A stretch of DNA of 64,000 nt. Origin: Sipunculus nudus (taxonomy: Eukaryota > Annelida > Sipuncula > Golfingiida > Sipunculidae). Numbering within the stretch: position 1 is the stretch's first letter; each line of letters opens with the position of its first letter. The translations under genes and the position numbers were made by a program. Below are positions 1 to 11,730 of this stretch, piece after piece. The stretch spans positions 37,319,340 through 37,383,339 of the forward strand of contig CM049322.1 of the NCBI GenBank assembly GCA_026874595.1, written 5' to 3'. Below the pieces are notes generated by a model that saw only the letters and a list, made by a program, of their open reading frames with translations, was not told the origin of the DNA and searched no databases.

Positions 1-44
1 GTTAAAAAATTTGATACAATAGCCTAGTATCAGAATAACTAAGG

Positions 45-870
45 GTACACCAAGGGAGGTCTTAGGCTAATCTATTTAGAGACCTAAAATCAAGTCCCAG
101 CAACTTGCGAGCTTCTGGCTAAAAACGTGATTTATATTAGCCAGAGAGTCACACGGGACATAAACTGTGCACCTAGAATCTTTTAATAATTCAGGAAGGT
201 TCCGGGTAAATGGTTTTCGAAACAAAATTTGGTCAATTGACCTATTTTCTGAGAGCCACTGGCTGAAATAGATTTGAGCATCCAGAAAGTCTGGTTGGCT
301 CACATTGTCTGTCAGGCCTAGAATCCTCTAACGCAACATCCAGAAGGGTTCTTGGCAAATGTTCCTCGAAACCTAAAACAAGGTCATGATAGCATGTATT
401 ATTCGAGTGATTGACCAAAAACATAATTTTTAGCACTCAGACAGGGTCAAACGCGTGAGGCCTTAAACCTTCAAACTGTACATCCAGGGAGATCCTAGGC
501 ATATGTCAATAACTTGATAATAGATCATGTTGACCTATATTCTGCTAGATAGACTGAAAACATGGTTTTGAGTCCCCAGAAAGTCAGATGGGGCACAAAT
601 TGTATCCATTTGGACTAGGTGTTACATTCTTCTGTTACATTCAGGTAAGTCCTGAATAAATCTCCTTGGAAATGTGAAATAAAATCCGTACGATCTATAT
701 TTTGTGAGCTGCAGGACAGAAACATAATTTGAGCACCCTGAAAGTCAGAATGGCCACAAATTATTTTTGTTAGCTTTTAAATTTTGAAACGTAATTTCTA
801 GGAATGTCTTGGGCAAGTACCCTGTGATACTCAAAATTAGGTACTTTGACAATGATTCCTGCTTAAATGT
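45..870. repeat. Degenerate tandem repeat, about 150-bp period
   Basis: Similar blocks start near 45, 190, 335, 477, 636 and 790. Each begins with a version of catccaggaaggtcctgggc, continues through a 'cctcgaaac' segment and a 'gacctattttctg' segment, and ends in 'gagcacccagaaagtca' followed by 'ggcacaaattgt'. Spacing is 142-159 bp and the copies are strongly diverged, so this is an old minisatellite-like array or a decayed internally repetitive element. The short ORFs across it are not conserved between blocks and are not called as genes. Confidence 0.6.
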
Positions 871-1724
871 TTGCAGAGAAGGCCTGGTCAGTTTTTATGA
901 TCACGTCGTTTTCAATCTGGTTATTTTTGGTACATACAGCAACTAGGAACTAAACTACGTGCTATGTTCCCAATTTACAGGTTTTTACATAACTTGGCAC
1001 TCTGTTTATTTATTTGTAATATGTCCATAAGTACGACTCCCTACTTTTATGATAAATAAATATTTTAAGTTTTTCATTCTGTTTCAGGGACAGAAAGGAA
1101 AAAGCAGGAAAGATGGGCCACACTTTGAATTTCAGGTGAGAAAATATTAATTCAATCAGTAAAGGACGAATAGTTTTTGATAACAAAGTTAAACATTTCT
1201 CCGTGCTATTTAATATAGATATCAATATGTAGAATCTTTTTATATTATTTCATCCTTTCGAAAAGATAATGTCATTGTCTGTAACGTACACAGACGCAAA
1301 CAAAATAAGTAACAGACTATACAAAGTGCATAATTAACAGCATCTGCTATCTTTCTACCACTAATGCATATCACTTTCAGAATTTTAATGCAAAAATAAT
1401 TCAAAACGATTAACCTTTGCACCTTGACATTTATAGACATTATTATCTAGGGATGTCCTCGAAAAGTCTCCTTGGACAAAATAAGTTCACTCGGGCCCGC
1501 ATTCTCTCATCTATGAGGCTTGTTTTCCTGCCGAAGAATTGATACAGCACATCCATTTCCTCAATAACTAATGTGTGGATATCCGTGAACCCCAATTTGT
1601 ATATTGATTATGATCGGTTTAATCAGCTTATGATGACTCCAGGAACTTTCTGTATTTATTTTTGGTATTTTTATACGTTATATCTGTGTGTTTTAGGGTA
1701 ACAACAGTGATAACAGCTCAACAA
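871..1724. other. No gene seen
   Basis: AT-rich sequence without a recognisable gene, RNA or mobile element. The short minus-strand ORFs here (for example 1010-1225 and 1240-1440) show no motif and no flanking splice signals that I would trust. Confidence 0.5.
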
Positions 1725-2640
1725 ATCTATGCAATTAAGTTGCTATCAATCTGATTTAGGAAAACATGTAGTCTACTCACTTGTCTGTTTATATTATATG
1801 GCCGAGTCGGTAAATGCTTTAAGGTTTACTTGTTTCCTGTTTCCTGTTTACTTGTACTTCAGAAAGATTAAAAAAAATATTTCGTAAACTACAACGACGA
1901 GGGCAGGTGTCATTGTGTATATAACAGTAATTCTAGAAAAAAAGTAAACATTTCTATAATTTAAGTATATTCCAATTTCAGAAGCTGAAGGAGTGAAACC
2001 AATATATTTACTTAAACATACAGGTCCAATGTTTAAATATGAAAGAATACACAGATAGTGCAAAGAGATATTATGCTGACTTTCAGTAACTGTAAATTAA
2101 AATTACATAATAGACATTTAGTGCTAAACTATTTAATATATAAGCTAAATAAGATACAGAAATACTTGGCAGGGGAATAAAATGGGATATTAGTGATTAT
2201 GTGCAGACCATGTGTCGGTACCTTTGCCATGCAGAAAAGCGTAAATATTGCTTTACTATAGGCTCTTCAAAAATACCTCATTTGGAGAGCGAGAGCTAGA
2301 ATTTAGTTACAATTTGTTTGAACACTCTCTCGCCATGTTTATTATATCCACCGAAATATGAAATAATTTAAATGTTGTAATCCATATAACATTACATATT
2401 GCAGGCTAAAATATAAATAATTTCAACAAACAGCCAATACTGCTTTAATCCTTATAGGTGGCAAAAAGTCAAAGATAGCAACCAAAATTTTCAGAAAAAA
2501 TCACGTATGCAGATTATAACAGCACAGAAAATAAACTCTTTAGATTATACTAATAGAAAAAATATAAAAACTATAACTTTAATCATGTTCAAAATATATA
2601 TATGTTGTATACAGGTATATATCTATATTGGTGAACGAAT
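1725..2640. repeat. Diverged repeat copy (C'), partner of 8451-9560
   Basis: This stretch shares ordered blocks with 8490-9560: 'agttgctatcaatctgattt', 'cggtaaatgctt', 'ttcctgttt', 'gtatattccaat' with 'gaggctgaagga', 'aaagagatat', 'accatgtgtcggtacctttg', and 'attggtgaacgaataaa'. Divergence is clear by eye, with many small indels. It is the outer left copy of the repeat family that fills the region up to the 7.8-kb array. No coding region is supported. Confidence 0.6.
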
Positions 2641-3058
2641 AAAGACATAATTTATAAAGATGTAAGAAGTTTCAAACTTTTAGTCAACTAAACTAGAAAA
2701 AGAGTAACAATTAGACAAAGAAGTGGCAAAGTATGCAAAAACGGATGAAACACTATTATCGTTATCCATGCAAAAACTCATGTCGATTAATGCATTATTC
2801 ATTCAGCTACTGCAGTTTCTGTATCAAATTTTTAACTAGTCCGTTGGGGGGATCTTCTGATCCCAATAGCTCAAAGAATATGGGTGAGGGAGACATAAAT
2901 TCAGGTTTCAAAGACATACGTCATGGACCTCACAGGATGTCAATATAAAAGATTCCAAGTCCAGCGGTTACAGTTTGTGCTCAGCAAACAGACAAGTGGA
3001 GAACAAAGAGTGATCGCTTCAGCTCAGATGACTTACAGCCAGCTGGACTGAAAAAAGG
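2641..3058. repeat. Partial copy of the 2.7-kb repeat
   Basis: Matches 3545-3955 and 6265-6655: 'gcaaaaacggatgaaacact', a G-run, 'atatgggtgag', 'catggacctcacaggatgtc' and 'agctggact'. It then jumps to the start of the next full copy, so the family is a mosaic built by unequal exchange or nested insertion. Confidence 0.6.
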
Positions 3059-5023
3059 GTATCCACTAAAGTACAATGAGTCTTGAAGCTTAATAAGTCT
3101 GCATTTAAGTTGCTATCGATCTGATTTAGGGGAAAACAGATTGTCTCAGCCTTTCTCTGTTGATATCATATGGCTCAATCGGTAAATGCTAAAAAGTCGG
3201 CTTGTTTTGTGTTTTCTGTTTACTTGTATTTCAGGAAGGTTTTAGAAACAATTATTTGGGAAACTACCACGAAGAGGGCAAGTGTCATTTCGGACGTAAA
3301 AGTAAACCCAGATAAAATAAACATAACCAGAACTTTTGGGAACATCTCATGATGCAGAGGTTCATGATTTTAGACTTTATGGTTATGATTTGTGCCATGT
3401 TACTGCCCGCCGGCCGAAGAGACAGCTGGACAGCCGGACGACGGACAAAGTTTAGTGTATATAGGACAATCGTATCTCCCATAAATTTTGTTAATTCCAA
3501 AGGATTGTCAATAAAGACAATCTGCCCAGTGTTATTTTCCTCCAGACATGTTTTTACAAAACTTTCAGTTAACTAAACTAAAAAAAAGCGTTAAAATTCG
3601 ACAAAAAGGTGGCGACATCGGTCTGCAAAAACGGATGAAACACTATGATCATTTTCCATACAAAAAATCATGATGAGTAATCCATATTTCATTCAGCTAC
3701 TGGAGTTTTTTATTCAAATTTTCAACTATTCTGGAAGGGGGGGGGGGACGTCGGAACCAAGAGCGCAAAAAATATGGGTGAGAGAGAGACCTGAACTAGG
3801 TTTCTAAGAACATTTGTCATGGACCTCACAGGATGTCAATTTAAAAGATTCCAGGTCCAGCGGTTACAGTTTGTGCCCAGTAAACGGACAAGTGGCGAAC
3901 AAAGAGTGATCGCTACAGCTCAGACGAATGACAACCAGCTGGACTCGAAAAGAAGATGAAATCAACGAGAAAAGGAAAGCTGTGCAAACATCTAAATCAA
4001 TAATAATTCAGATGAAATTACTATGACAGACTTTCATTACAAATACAACGTTGTAAAATCCACGCATAGATCCGCAAATTATGGGAATAGTAACTCTCTG
4101 GTTATCTGTTGCATATAATTTGAGATTGGTAATGAAGTTTATTCCTGTAATGCATTAATGGCAAATATTATCTGTTATATATATTATATCAAACATGTTA
4201 ACTATGTTTTCTACAGCCATCATTGTGCCGGGCTCCAACATTTAGGAATACATGGGACATAAGAGTGTTTTATTATGCCAAATCAGCTCATAGCAAATGG
4301 TTCATATAACCTTGATGTAATTCTCAAAAAAAGACCATAATATGAAACAATCCAAGGATACAATGATAATACACCGGGAATATAATAAAGGAAACTGTGA
4401 GTTTGACCTACAAATTCAAAAGAGTGTTGCACCAATCAGTAAGACCCATAAAGTTTGAAGTCTGATCTAAGTATTCAATCATAAGAGGTATATAAATCTA
4501 AAGATGACCTCCTACAACCTAGAATATTAGATTTAAAAAATTGAGAAATATCTGTCTATCTTGATCGGTAATGAAAAGTGAAGTTTGAATACAATTAACC
4601 GTTAACAATAAACCAATCCCAACATCAATATTTTATCTGGTGGTAAATTCGGTGAAAGTTTAATAGGTGACTTTCATCCTATTATCTTCTGATATTATAT
4701 TTGAGAGGGTTTTTCTCTTTGTAATGAGTTTAACATTCACAAATGTGCAATACTGCAAATGTGGAGTTCACAATCCTTTTTTCTCCCACATTCACCTTGC
4801 AGATATTGTCATAGTCATTATATATAAATTCATGGAAGGAATCTCCTTTATTAACTTGTGTTTTAATTGTGAGGAAAAGAATGCAGTACGGTTAATATCT
4901 TCCGGGTGTGCGTTAAAAAATCGTGTAAAGGTTTTCTACGACAATAACTGTATTATTTCTATATTTTATTCAGAATAAGGTTAAATTGAACGTAGTATTG
5001 AAAGTTTGTAAAAGTACACGAGT

Positions 5024-5080
5024 CTGAGTTATTCGAACCGGTTACCATTATTTTTATCAAGACCAACTGAGTGAGTTCCT
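5024..5080 (-). repeat. tRNA-like SINE head (decayed)
   Basis: Read on the minus strand there is 'ctcagttggt', resembling a tRNA A box, followed about 25 bases later by 'ggttcgaat', resembling a B box. The stems do not fold into a credible tRNA. It recurs in copy B at about 7727-7783. Best read as the promoter head of an old tRNA-derived SINE inside the 2.7-kb repeat. Confidence 0.3.
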
Positions 5081-5529
5081 GAATAGTGTGCATTGAGACA
5101 GATTTAGATGAATAAAATATATGAGTGGGACGATTACCAAGAGAGAGGCCCTACCAAAAGAAACATTTGCCGAACCATAAAATGGTCAAGCTTGCGATTT
5201 TGTGGAAAAAAGCTGCAGGGACGGCTCATATACTTTTAACAGATGAAGAGGGGAAGGCGGCAATGAACGTTGGATGGTTTGTCATGGCTTACTGCTTTAG
5301 AAAAGTTTATTAATATTTTAAACTTATCCACTCCGAATGTTTAATTATGATCGCTTCATTTATATTTATGAAAGAATTATCACACACTTATCAGGGCAGC
5401 TAACACAGGAACATCTATATTAAATAAAAGGAATCAGATGATCCCAAATATTTTGACAGTTAGTAAATTTAAAAAGAAATAATCAGGAATTACATATAAG
5501 CAAGTAACTGATAATGTTCAAAGTGTTAC

Positions 5530-5586
5530 CTGTTCTTTCGCAGTGCTTGGGACTCCTGCCATCGGATCTCTTTCTTCTCCCCTTAC
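5530..5586 (-). other. Possible 57-nt mini-exon (copy A)
   Basis: On the minus strand, 57 nt lie between 'gcatacag' (acceptor-like) and 'gtaacact' (donor-like). The length is a multiple of three and two of the three frames are open. The same 57 nt are unchanged in copy B at 8234-8290. Against it: the acceptor lacks a good pyrimidine tract, and 'acag|gtaagg' could instead be a donor site. No link to neighbouring exons is established. Confidence 0.22.
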
Positions 5587-5755
5587 CTGTATGCATATGT
5601 GTAAAAACATGTATATTTAACATGATTTATATCTTCTTAAATAATTGTTTAAATATGTTTTGAACAGCAATTGTTGTCTCGCTACTTCGGTATAATATGT
5701 AAAGGCAGGCTTCTAAACCTGAGGACGAAACATGCATTATTTACACACTGTACAG

Positions 5756-8450
5756 GTATCCAATAAATTGTAATGAGTCTTAAAGCTTAATAAGTCTGCA
5801 TTTAAGTTGCTATCAATCTGATTATGGGGAAACAGATGGTCTCAGTCCTTCTCTGTTGATTTCATATAGCCCAATCGGTAAATGCTTAAAAGTTGGCTTG
5901 TTTCGTGTTTTATGTTTACTTGTATTTCAGGAAGTTTTTAGAAACAATTATTTAGGAAACTGCCACGATGAAGCCAAGTGTCATTGCGGACGTTAAAGTA
6001 AACCCAAATATAATTAAACATACCCAGAACTTTCGGGAACATCTAATGATGCAGAGGGTCATGATTCTAGGCTTTATAGTTATGATTTGTGCCAAGTTAC
6101 TGCCCAGCCGGTCGAAGAGATAGCTGGACAGCCGGACGACGGACAAAGCTTAGTGTATATAGGACAATCGTATCTCCCATAAATTTTGTTAATTCCAAAG
6201 GATTGTCAATAAAGACAATCTGCCCAGTGTTATTTTCCTCCAGACATGTTTGTACCAAACTTTCAGTCAACTAAACTAAAAAAGAAAAAAAACGTTAAAA
6301 GTCGACAAAAAGGTGGCGCCATCGGTCTGCAAAAACGGATGAAACACTATGATCATTTTCCATGCAAAAAATCATGACGAGTAATCCATTTTTCATTCAG
6401 CTACTGGAGTTTTTGTTTCAAATTTCAACTATTCTGGAAGGGGGGGGGGGGGGTACGTCTGAACCGAAAGCGCAAAAAATATGGGTGAGAGAGACCTGAA
6501 CTAGGTTTCAAAGAACATTTGTCATGGACCTCACAGGAAGTCAATTTAAAAGATTCCAGGTCAAGCGGTTAAGTTAGTGCCCAGTAAACGGACAAGTGGC
6601 GAACAAAGAGTGATCGCTACAGCTCAGACGAATGACAACCAGCTGGACTCGAAAATAAGATGAAATCAACGAGAAAAGGAAAGCTGTGCAAACATCTAAA
6701 CAAATAATAATTCAGATGAAATTACTATGACAGACTTTCATTACAAATACAACGTTGTAAAATCCACGCATAGATCCGCAAATTATGGGAATAGTAACTC
6801 TCTGGTTATCTGTTGCATATAATTTGAGATCGGTAAGGAAGTTTATTCCTGTAATGCATAAATGGCAAATATTATCTGTTATATATTATATCAAACATGT
6901 AAACTATGTTTTCTACAGCCATCATTTTGCCGGGCTCCAACATTTAGGAATACATGGGACATAAGAGTGTTTTATTATGGCAAATCAGCTCATAGCAAAT
7001 GGTTCATATAACCTTGATGTAATTCTCAAAAAAAGACCATAATATGAAACAATCCAAGGATACAATGATAATATACCGGGAATAAAATAAAGGAAACTGT
7101 GAGTTTGACCTACAAATTCAAAAGAGTGTTGCACCAATCAGTAAGACCCATAAAGTTTGAAGTCTGATCTAAGTATTCAATCATAAGAGGTATATAAATC
7201 TAAAGATGACCTCCTACAACCTAGAATATTAGATTTAAAAAATTGAGAAATATCTGTCTATCTTGATCGGTAATGAAAAGTGAAGTTTGAATACAATTAA
7301 CCGTTAACAATTAACCAATCCCAACATCAATATTTTATCTGGTGGTAAATTCGGTGAAAGTTTAATAGGTGACTTTCATCCTATTATCTTCTGATATTAT
7401 ATTTGAGAGGGTTTTTCTCTTTGTAATGAGTTTAACATTCACAAATGTGCAATACTGCAAATGTGGAGTTCACAATCCTTTTTTCTCCCACATTCACCTT
7501 GCAGATATTGTCATAGTCATTATTTATAAATTCATGAAAGAAATTTCCTTTATTAACTTGTGTTTTAATTGTGAGGAAAAGAATGCAGTACGGTTTATAT
7601 TTTCCGGGTTTGCGTTAAAAAATTCGTATAAAGGTTTTCTACGACAGTAACTGTATTATTTCTATATTTTGTTTAGAATAAGGTTAAATTGAACGTAGTA
7701 TTGAAAGTTTGTGAAAGTACACGAGTCTGAGTTATTCGAACCGGTTACCATTATTTTTATCAAGACCAACTGAGTGAGTTCCTGAATAGTGTGTAATGAG
7801 ACAGAGTTAGATGAATAAAATATATGAGTGGGAAGATTACCAAGAGAGAGGCCCTACCAAAGGAAACATTTGCCGAACCATAAAATGGTCAAGCTTGCGA
7901 TTTTGTGGAAAAAAGCTGCAGGGACGGCTCATATGCTTTTAACAGATGCAGAGGGGAAGGCGGCAATGAACGTTGGATGGTTTGTCATGGCTTACTGCTT
8001 TAGAAAATTTTATTAATATTTTAAACTTATCCACTCCGAATATTTAATTATGATAGCTTCATTTATATTTATGAAAGAATTATCACACACTTATCAGGGC
8101 AGCTAACACAGGAACATCTATATTAAATGAAAGGAATCAGATGATCCCAAATATTTTGACAGTTAGTAAATTTAAAAAGAAATAATCAGGAATTACATAT
8201 AAGCAAGTAACTGATAATGTTCAAAGTGTTACCTGTTCTTTCGCAGTGCTTGGGACTCCTGCCATCGGATCTCTTTCTTCTCCCCTTACCTGTATGCATA
8301 TGTGTAAAAACATGTATATTTAGCATGATTTATATCTATTAATAATTGTTTTAAATATGTTTTGAACAGCAATTGTTTTCTCGGTACTTCGGTATAATAT
8401 GTAAAGACAAGTTTCTTAAATTGAAACATGCATTATTTACACACTGTACA
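5756..8450. repeat. 2.7-kb tandem repeat, copy B
   Basis: Second full copy, with the same order of blocks as copy A. It starts at 'ggtatccaataaattg' and ends where the next related block begins with 'ggtaaccagtaaattg'. Point differences and a longer G-run (about 6440) separate it from copy A. Its ORFs at 7369-7650 and 7828-8016 mirror those of copy A and are not called as genes. Confidence 0.65.
7727..7783 (-). repeat. tRNA-like SINE head in copy B
   Basis: Same A-box-like and B-box-like pair as in copy A, carried along by the 2.7-kb duplication. Confidence 0.28.
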
Positions 8451-9560
8451 GGTAACCAGTAAATTGCAATGAGTCTTAAAGCTTAATAAGTCTGCATTTA
8501 AGTTGCTATCAATCTGATTTAGGGGAAAACAGATGGTCTCAGCACTTCTCTGTTGATATCATATGGCTCAATCGGTAAATGCTTAATAGTAGGCTTGTTT
8601 CCTGTTTTCTGTTTACTTGTATCTCAGCAAGTTTTTAGAAACAATTATTTTGGAAACAACCGCGACGAATGCAAATGTCATTGCGGAAATAACAATAAAT
8701 CGAGATAAAATAAACTTTTCTACGATTTAAGCTCATTAGTATATTCCAATATCAGAGGCTGAAGGAGGGTAAAATGTTGTAACTTAAAACACACAGGTAC
8801 AATGTATAACAATTCCAAAAAAATATACAGAAAGTGCAAAGAGATATAATGGTGACTGTCTGTAGATGTAAATTAAAAATACATACTAGACAGTTAGTGC
8901 TAAGCTATTTAATATACATGTATAAACTAAATAAGACAAATAAATACTTGGCAGGTTTATAAAACGGGATATTAGTGATTATGTGCAAACCATGTGTCGG
9001 TACCTTTGACAATGCAGAAAAGTGTAAATATTGTTATATTTTAGGCGCTTTAAAAATACCTCACTGGGAGAGTGAGAGCTAGAATTTAGTTACATTTTTT
9101 TCAAACACTCTCGCCATGTTTATTGTATCCACCGAAAGATGAAATAATTTAGATATTTAAGTCCATATTACATTACATATTGCATGCTAAAACATAAATA
9201 ATTTCAACGTACAGCCGATACCACTTTAATCCTTATTGTTGTTTAAAAGTCTATCAAAGATAGCTACCAAAATTTGAAAAAAAAACGATTCAAGAAAATA
9301 CTAAAGAACTTAGATAAAACGAGATTTATGAGAATGAATATATTATTATGTGATGAGTTTGACAGTATCAACACATCTGAAAGATAAATCTGCATAAATT
9401 ATAGTTGCACAGATAATAAACTCTATAGATTTTACTATTAGAAATAAAATACTGAAACTATAACTTTAAATAGCTGAAACTTCTAATATTTGTATATATT
9501 ATATATAATATCCAGATTGGTGAACGAATAAAAACATAATGTACAAAGATGTATGAAGTA
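8451..9560. repeat. Diverged repeat copy (C) abutting and entering the 7.8-kb array
   Basis: Starts like copies A and B ('aagcttaataagtctgcatt', 'agttgctatcaatctgattt'), then follows C' at 1725-2640. Its last 120 bp or so (from 9436) are also the first bases of each 7.8-kb unit. The left breakpoint of the large tandem duplication therefore lies inside this older repeat. Confidence 0.6.
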
Positions 9561-10068
9561 AAAATAAAAATGTTTTTACAGTCCATGTGATTCGTTTGTC
9601 TAGACAGATTACATTTATTAAAATTTATGTTGCCAATTTTGCCATATGTTCTTCGGGTTGTACAAATTCTGCTAATGGTTTCTATAAAAGGAATAGAGTT
9701 TTCACTTTATGACTCCAAAAAGGTGTTAGCGGGATGAATTTGAAAGGACATCTCGAATAGCACCAATGGAAAGAGAAAGCTTAGTATAATTCATCTTAAG
9801 TGAAATTATAATCTTTAAAACATTCAGTAAGTTGGGTATGTAAGCTAAAGTTGGAGAAATAAAATAGATCCAAAGTTCATAATTCTAGATACGTTAATAT
9901 ATAAATGCCAATTTAAAAAGTGCGGATACTAATACTTCAATAATAAATGTCATCATTGTGGCAAAGAAGTTCTGAAGGTTCTGTGTATCTTGACTTAAAT
10001 CAAGAAAATTATGTTATGAATTTATCTGAGTTATGTATCTAAAAAATTTTTTATACATGTAAGCACAT
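9561..10068. other. Unit sequence without a recognised gene
   Basis: AT-rich stretch between the older repeat and the LTR-like element. I see nothing I can name. The same applies at +7812, +15624, +23436 and +31248. Confidence 0.5.
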
Positions 10069-10960
10069 TGTCACAGAAGGTCTGTGACAGCCTCATGGCC
10101 TGTGGTGGCCTGAAGTATTTGTAGCGGAATTTAGTTTCAGTACACGATATCTCTGCCAGGAAGGTCGAGGTGATTTATTTTTACAGGGACACCTGGTTTT
10201 GAGAGCGTAGCCTTAAACCAATCAGGGAGGGTTATGACTGTGAAAGTTAATTTATATTCATGAGTTGCATGAATTAATTAGGTAACCCAGGAAGTAAGGT
10301 TTTTTTTCTGCTGAGTGGGGCAGAGTCGAGATTGCGGCCGAGGAGAGTCGTTCGAGAAAGGTTCCTTAGGCCATCTCATGTGTCGCACACCGTCGGATGG
10401 TTGAGATGTGTACCCCGTACGTCGGTTCGTCTAGGTCCAGCTAAAAGCCAAGTTTGTGGGGAAGCTGGCAACGTATGTCCAAGTTCGGCTGTGAACGAAC
10501 AGACCGGCGTGAGTATCTTAAGACGTGTCTACTGTGTTCCCATGAAACGTTATGGTCGTCACGCATCGATGATCAAGACTTTATATGAGCTGTACTCGAC
10601 AAACTCCTAAAACAGCTCGGTGTTGTGAGCGCTTACAGAAAGTAACCTGTGTGATGTGAACTTGTTTTATTTCTTTACCGGGGACTCCCCACTTGTGGTT
10701 GTACGCTATGCGGCGTATGGTGATTTTGTTATGTGACCAAGATGAACATTGGCGGCTTCTAGACGTTGCACCTGCGACGTCGGATCAAGGGATTTCTGGA
10801 TTCCTGACCTACGGGACTCATTCACCTTCGGACTTTTACCATATTGTTTTACCGTGCTACACTTGTTAATGGATCCCAGTGTACGGGAATGTGTTTGCAT
10901 TAATTTGTTACTGCAAAAGGGTTAAATGCAGGTTAAAGATCTTAAGTGTAGGTGAGTCCA
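10069..10960. mobile_element. Likely solo LTR, unit 1
   Basis: An 892-bp block starts with TG (tgtcacag) and ends with CA (gagtcca), and is flanked by identical 5-bp direct repeats CACAT at 10064-10068 and 10961-10965. TG...CA termini with a short target-site duplication are the hallmark of LTR retrotransposon LTRs; no internal region or second LTR follows, so it would be a solo LTR. The block is richer in CpG than its surroundings. Its first 21 bases form a perfect hairpin (9-bp stem, loop AGG, 10069-10089). A 92-codon ORF inside (10332-10610, TTG start) has no recognisable domain and is not called. Orientation and superfamily cannot be set from sequence alone. Confidence 0.5.
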
Positions 10961-11730
10961 CACATCTGTTATAACTGTTTATCTGTAAATGTCTCGTAAT
11001 CAAAGTCTTAAATGTTTCACACTGCGTTTATGGGATTTTTGAGAGGCTGATTTGAGTGAATTTGAGTGAAGCAAGTCGAGAGCACGACCCACTGACGCCC
11101 GTACGAGTACAAATTAATCCCTTTAAAAGAACACAGGTCTGTCACTACCCCTTTCGTGTGACACACATTAAGAATAAAAAAGAAAAGAAACCGTATATGA
11201 AAATGTTACACATAATTATTGCTATCAATAAGAGGTGTCTAATATTATTTTCCTTATAACCACAGGTTAGAACTATTGCTAACATCAAAAGGATACAGAA
11301 TATGGTAGATGCGATTTCATCCGTTTGGAAGAAACATTAAAAATATCTGAAATCATTACGGGTTGATACAAACATCATTAGAGAAACTATTAGAAATTAA
11401 GAACAATACCAATATCACCAGAAATACCTGAAACTTCATGTACTTACAGGACCATTACATTTTTATAAATGAAATAGGGACACAAGAGATCTTGAATTGA
11501 AATATTTAAAAAAAAATATGTGTCAGAAAAAAAAAATCGCTTTACAGATTACACAGGAATACAGCCCACGGTCAATTTTTATTTATAATCGGAATGAAAA
11601 ACACGTTATTAAGCTCCCTTAGTAACTTAAAGAAGGAATGCTCGTTAATTCTAATTAATTGCATTAGAGCAACAAAATAAAAAAAAAAGCAGAAATATTT
11701 GGCGTATGAACTTAATTATTAGATTACTCT
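10961..11730. other. Stretch between LTR and LINE, no gene seen
   Basis: AT-rich, with many stops in all frames. Parts of the plus strand (about 11270-11700) read as Lys-rich peptide broken by stops in the frame of the following reverse transcriptase, so decayed LINE sequence is possible, but no catalytic motif is visible. The same applies in the other four units at +7812n. Confidence 0.4.

Larger units (their letters stand above)
3059..5755. repeat. 2.7-kb tandem repeat, copy A
   Basis: Direct tandem partner of 5756-8450, offset about 2,700 bp and roughly 95% identical by eye. It starts near 'ggtatccactaaagtacaatgag' (only the core quoted here: ggtatccac) and contains a G-homopolymer at about 3737, a segment with 'acagccggacgacggac', and AT-rich sequence. 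ORFs at 4667-4978 and 5125-5313 recur in copy B, but the first changes its C-terminus by indel and both lack recognisable domains. The second opens with GTG, not ATG. I treat the copy as non-coding repeat, apart from a possible mini-exon and a tRNA-like head listed separately. Confidence 0.65.

Noticed and set aside
4667-4978. 103-codon ORF, with partner at 7369-7650
   Set aside because: The C-terminus differs by indel between the two repeat copies, there is no recognisable motif, and it is embedded in a 2.7-kb repeat.
5125-5313. 62-codon ORF conserved in both 2.7-kb copies (partner 7828-8016)
   Set aside because: It starts with GTG and another frame is also open over much of it. Conservation is no higher than that of the surrounding repeat.
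10332-10610. 92-codon ORF inside the LTR-like block, five identical copies
   Set aside because: It starts at TTG, has no domain or splice support, and sits in CpG-richer LTR sequence. Identity between copies only reflects the recent unit duplication.
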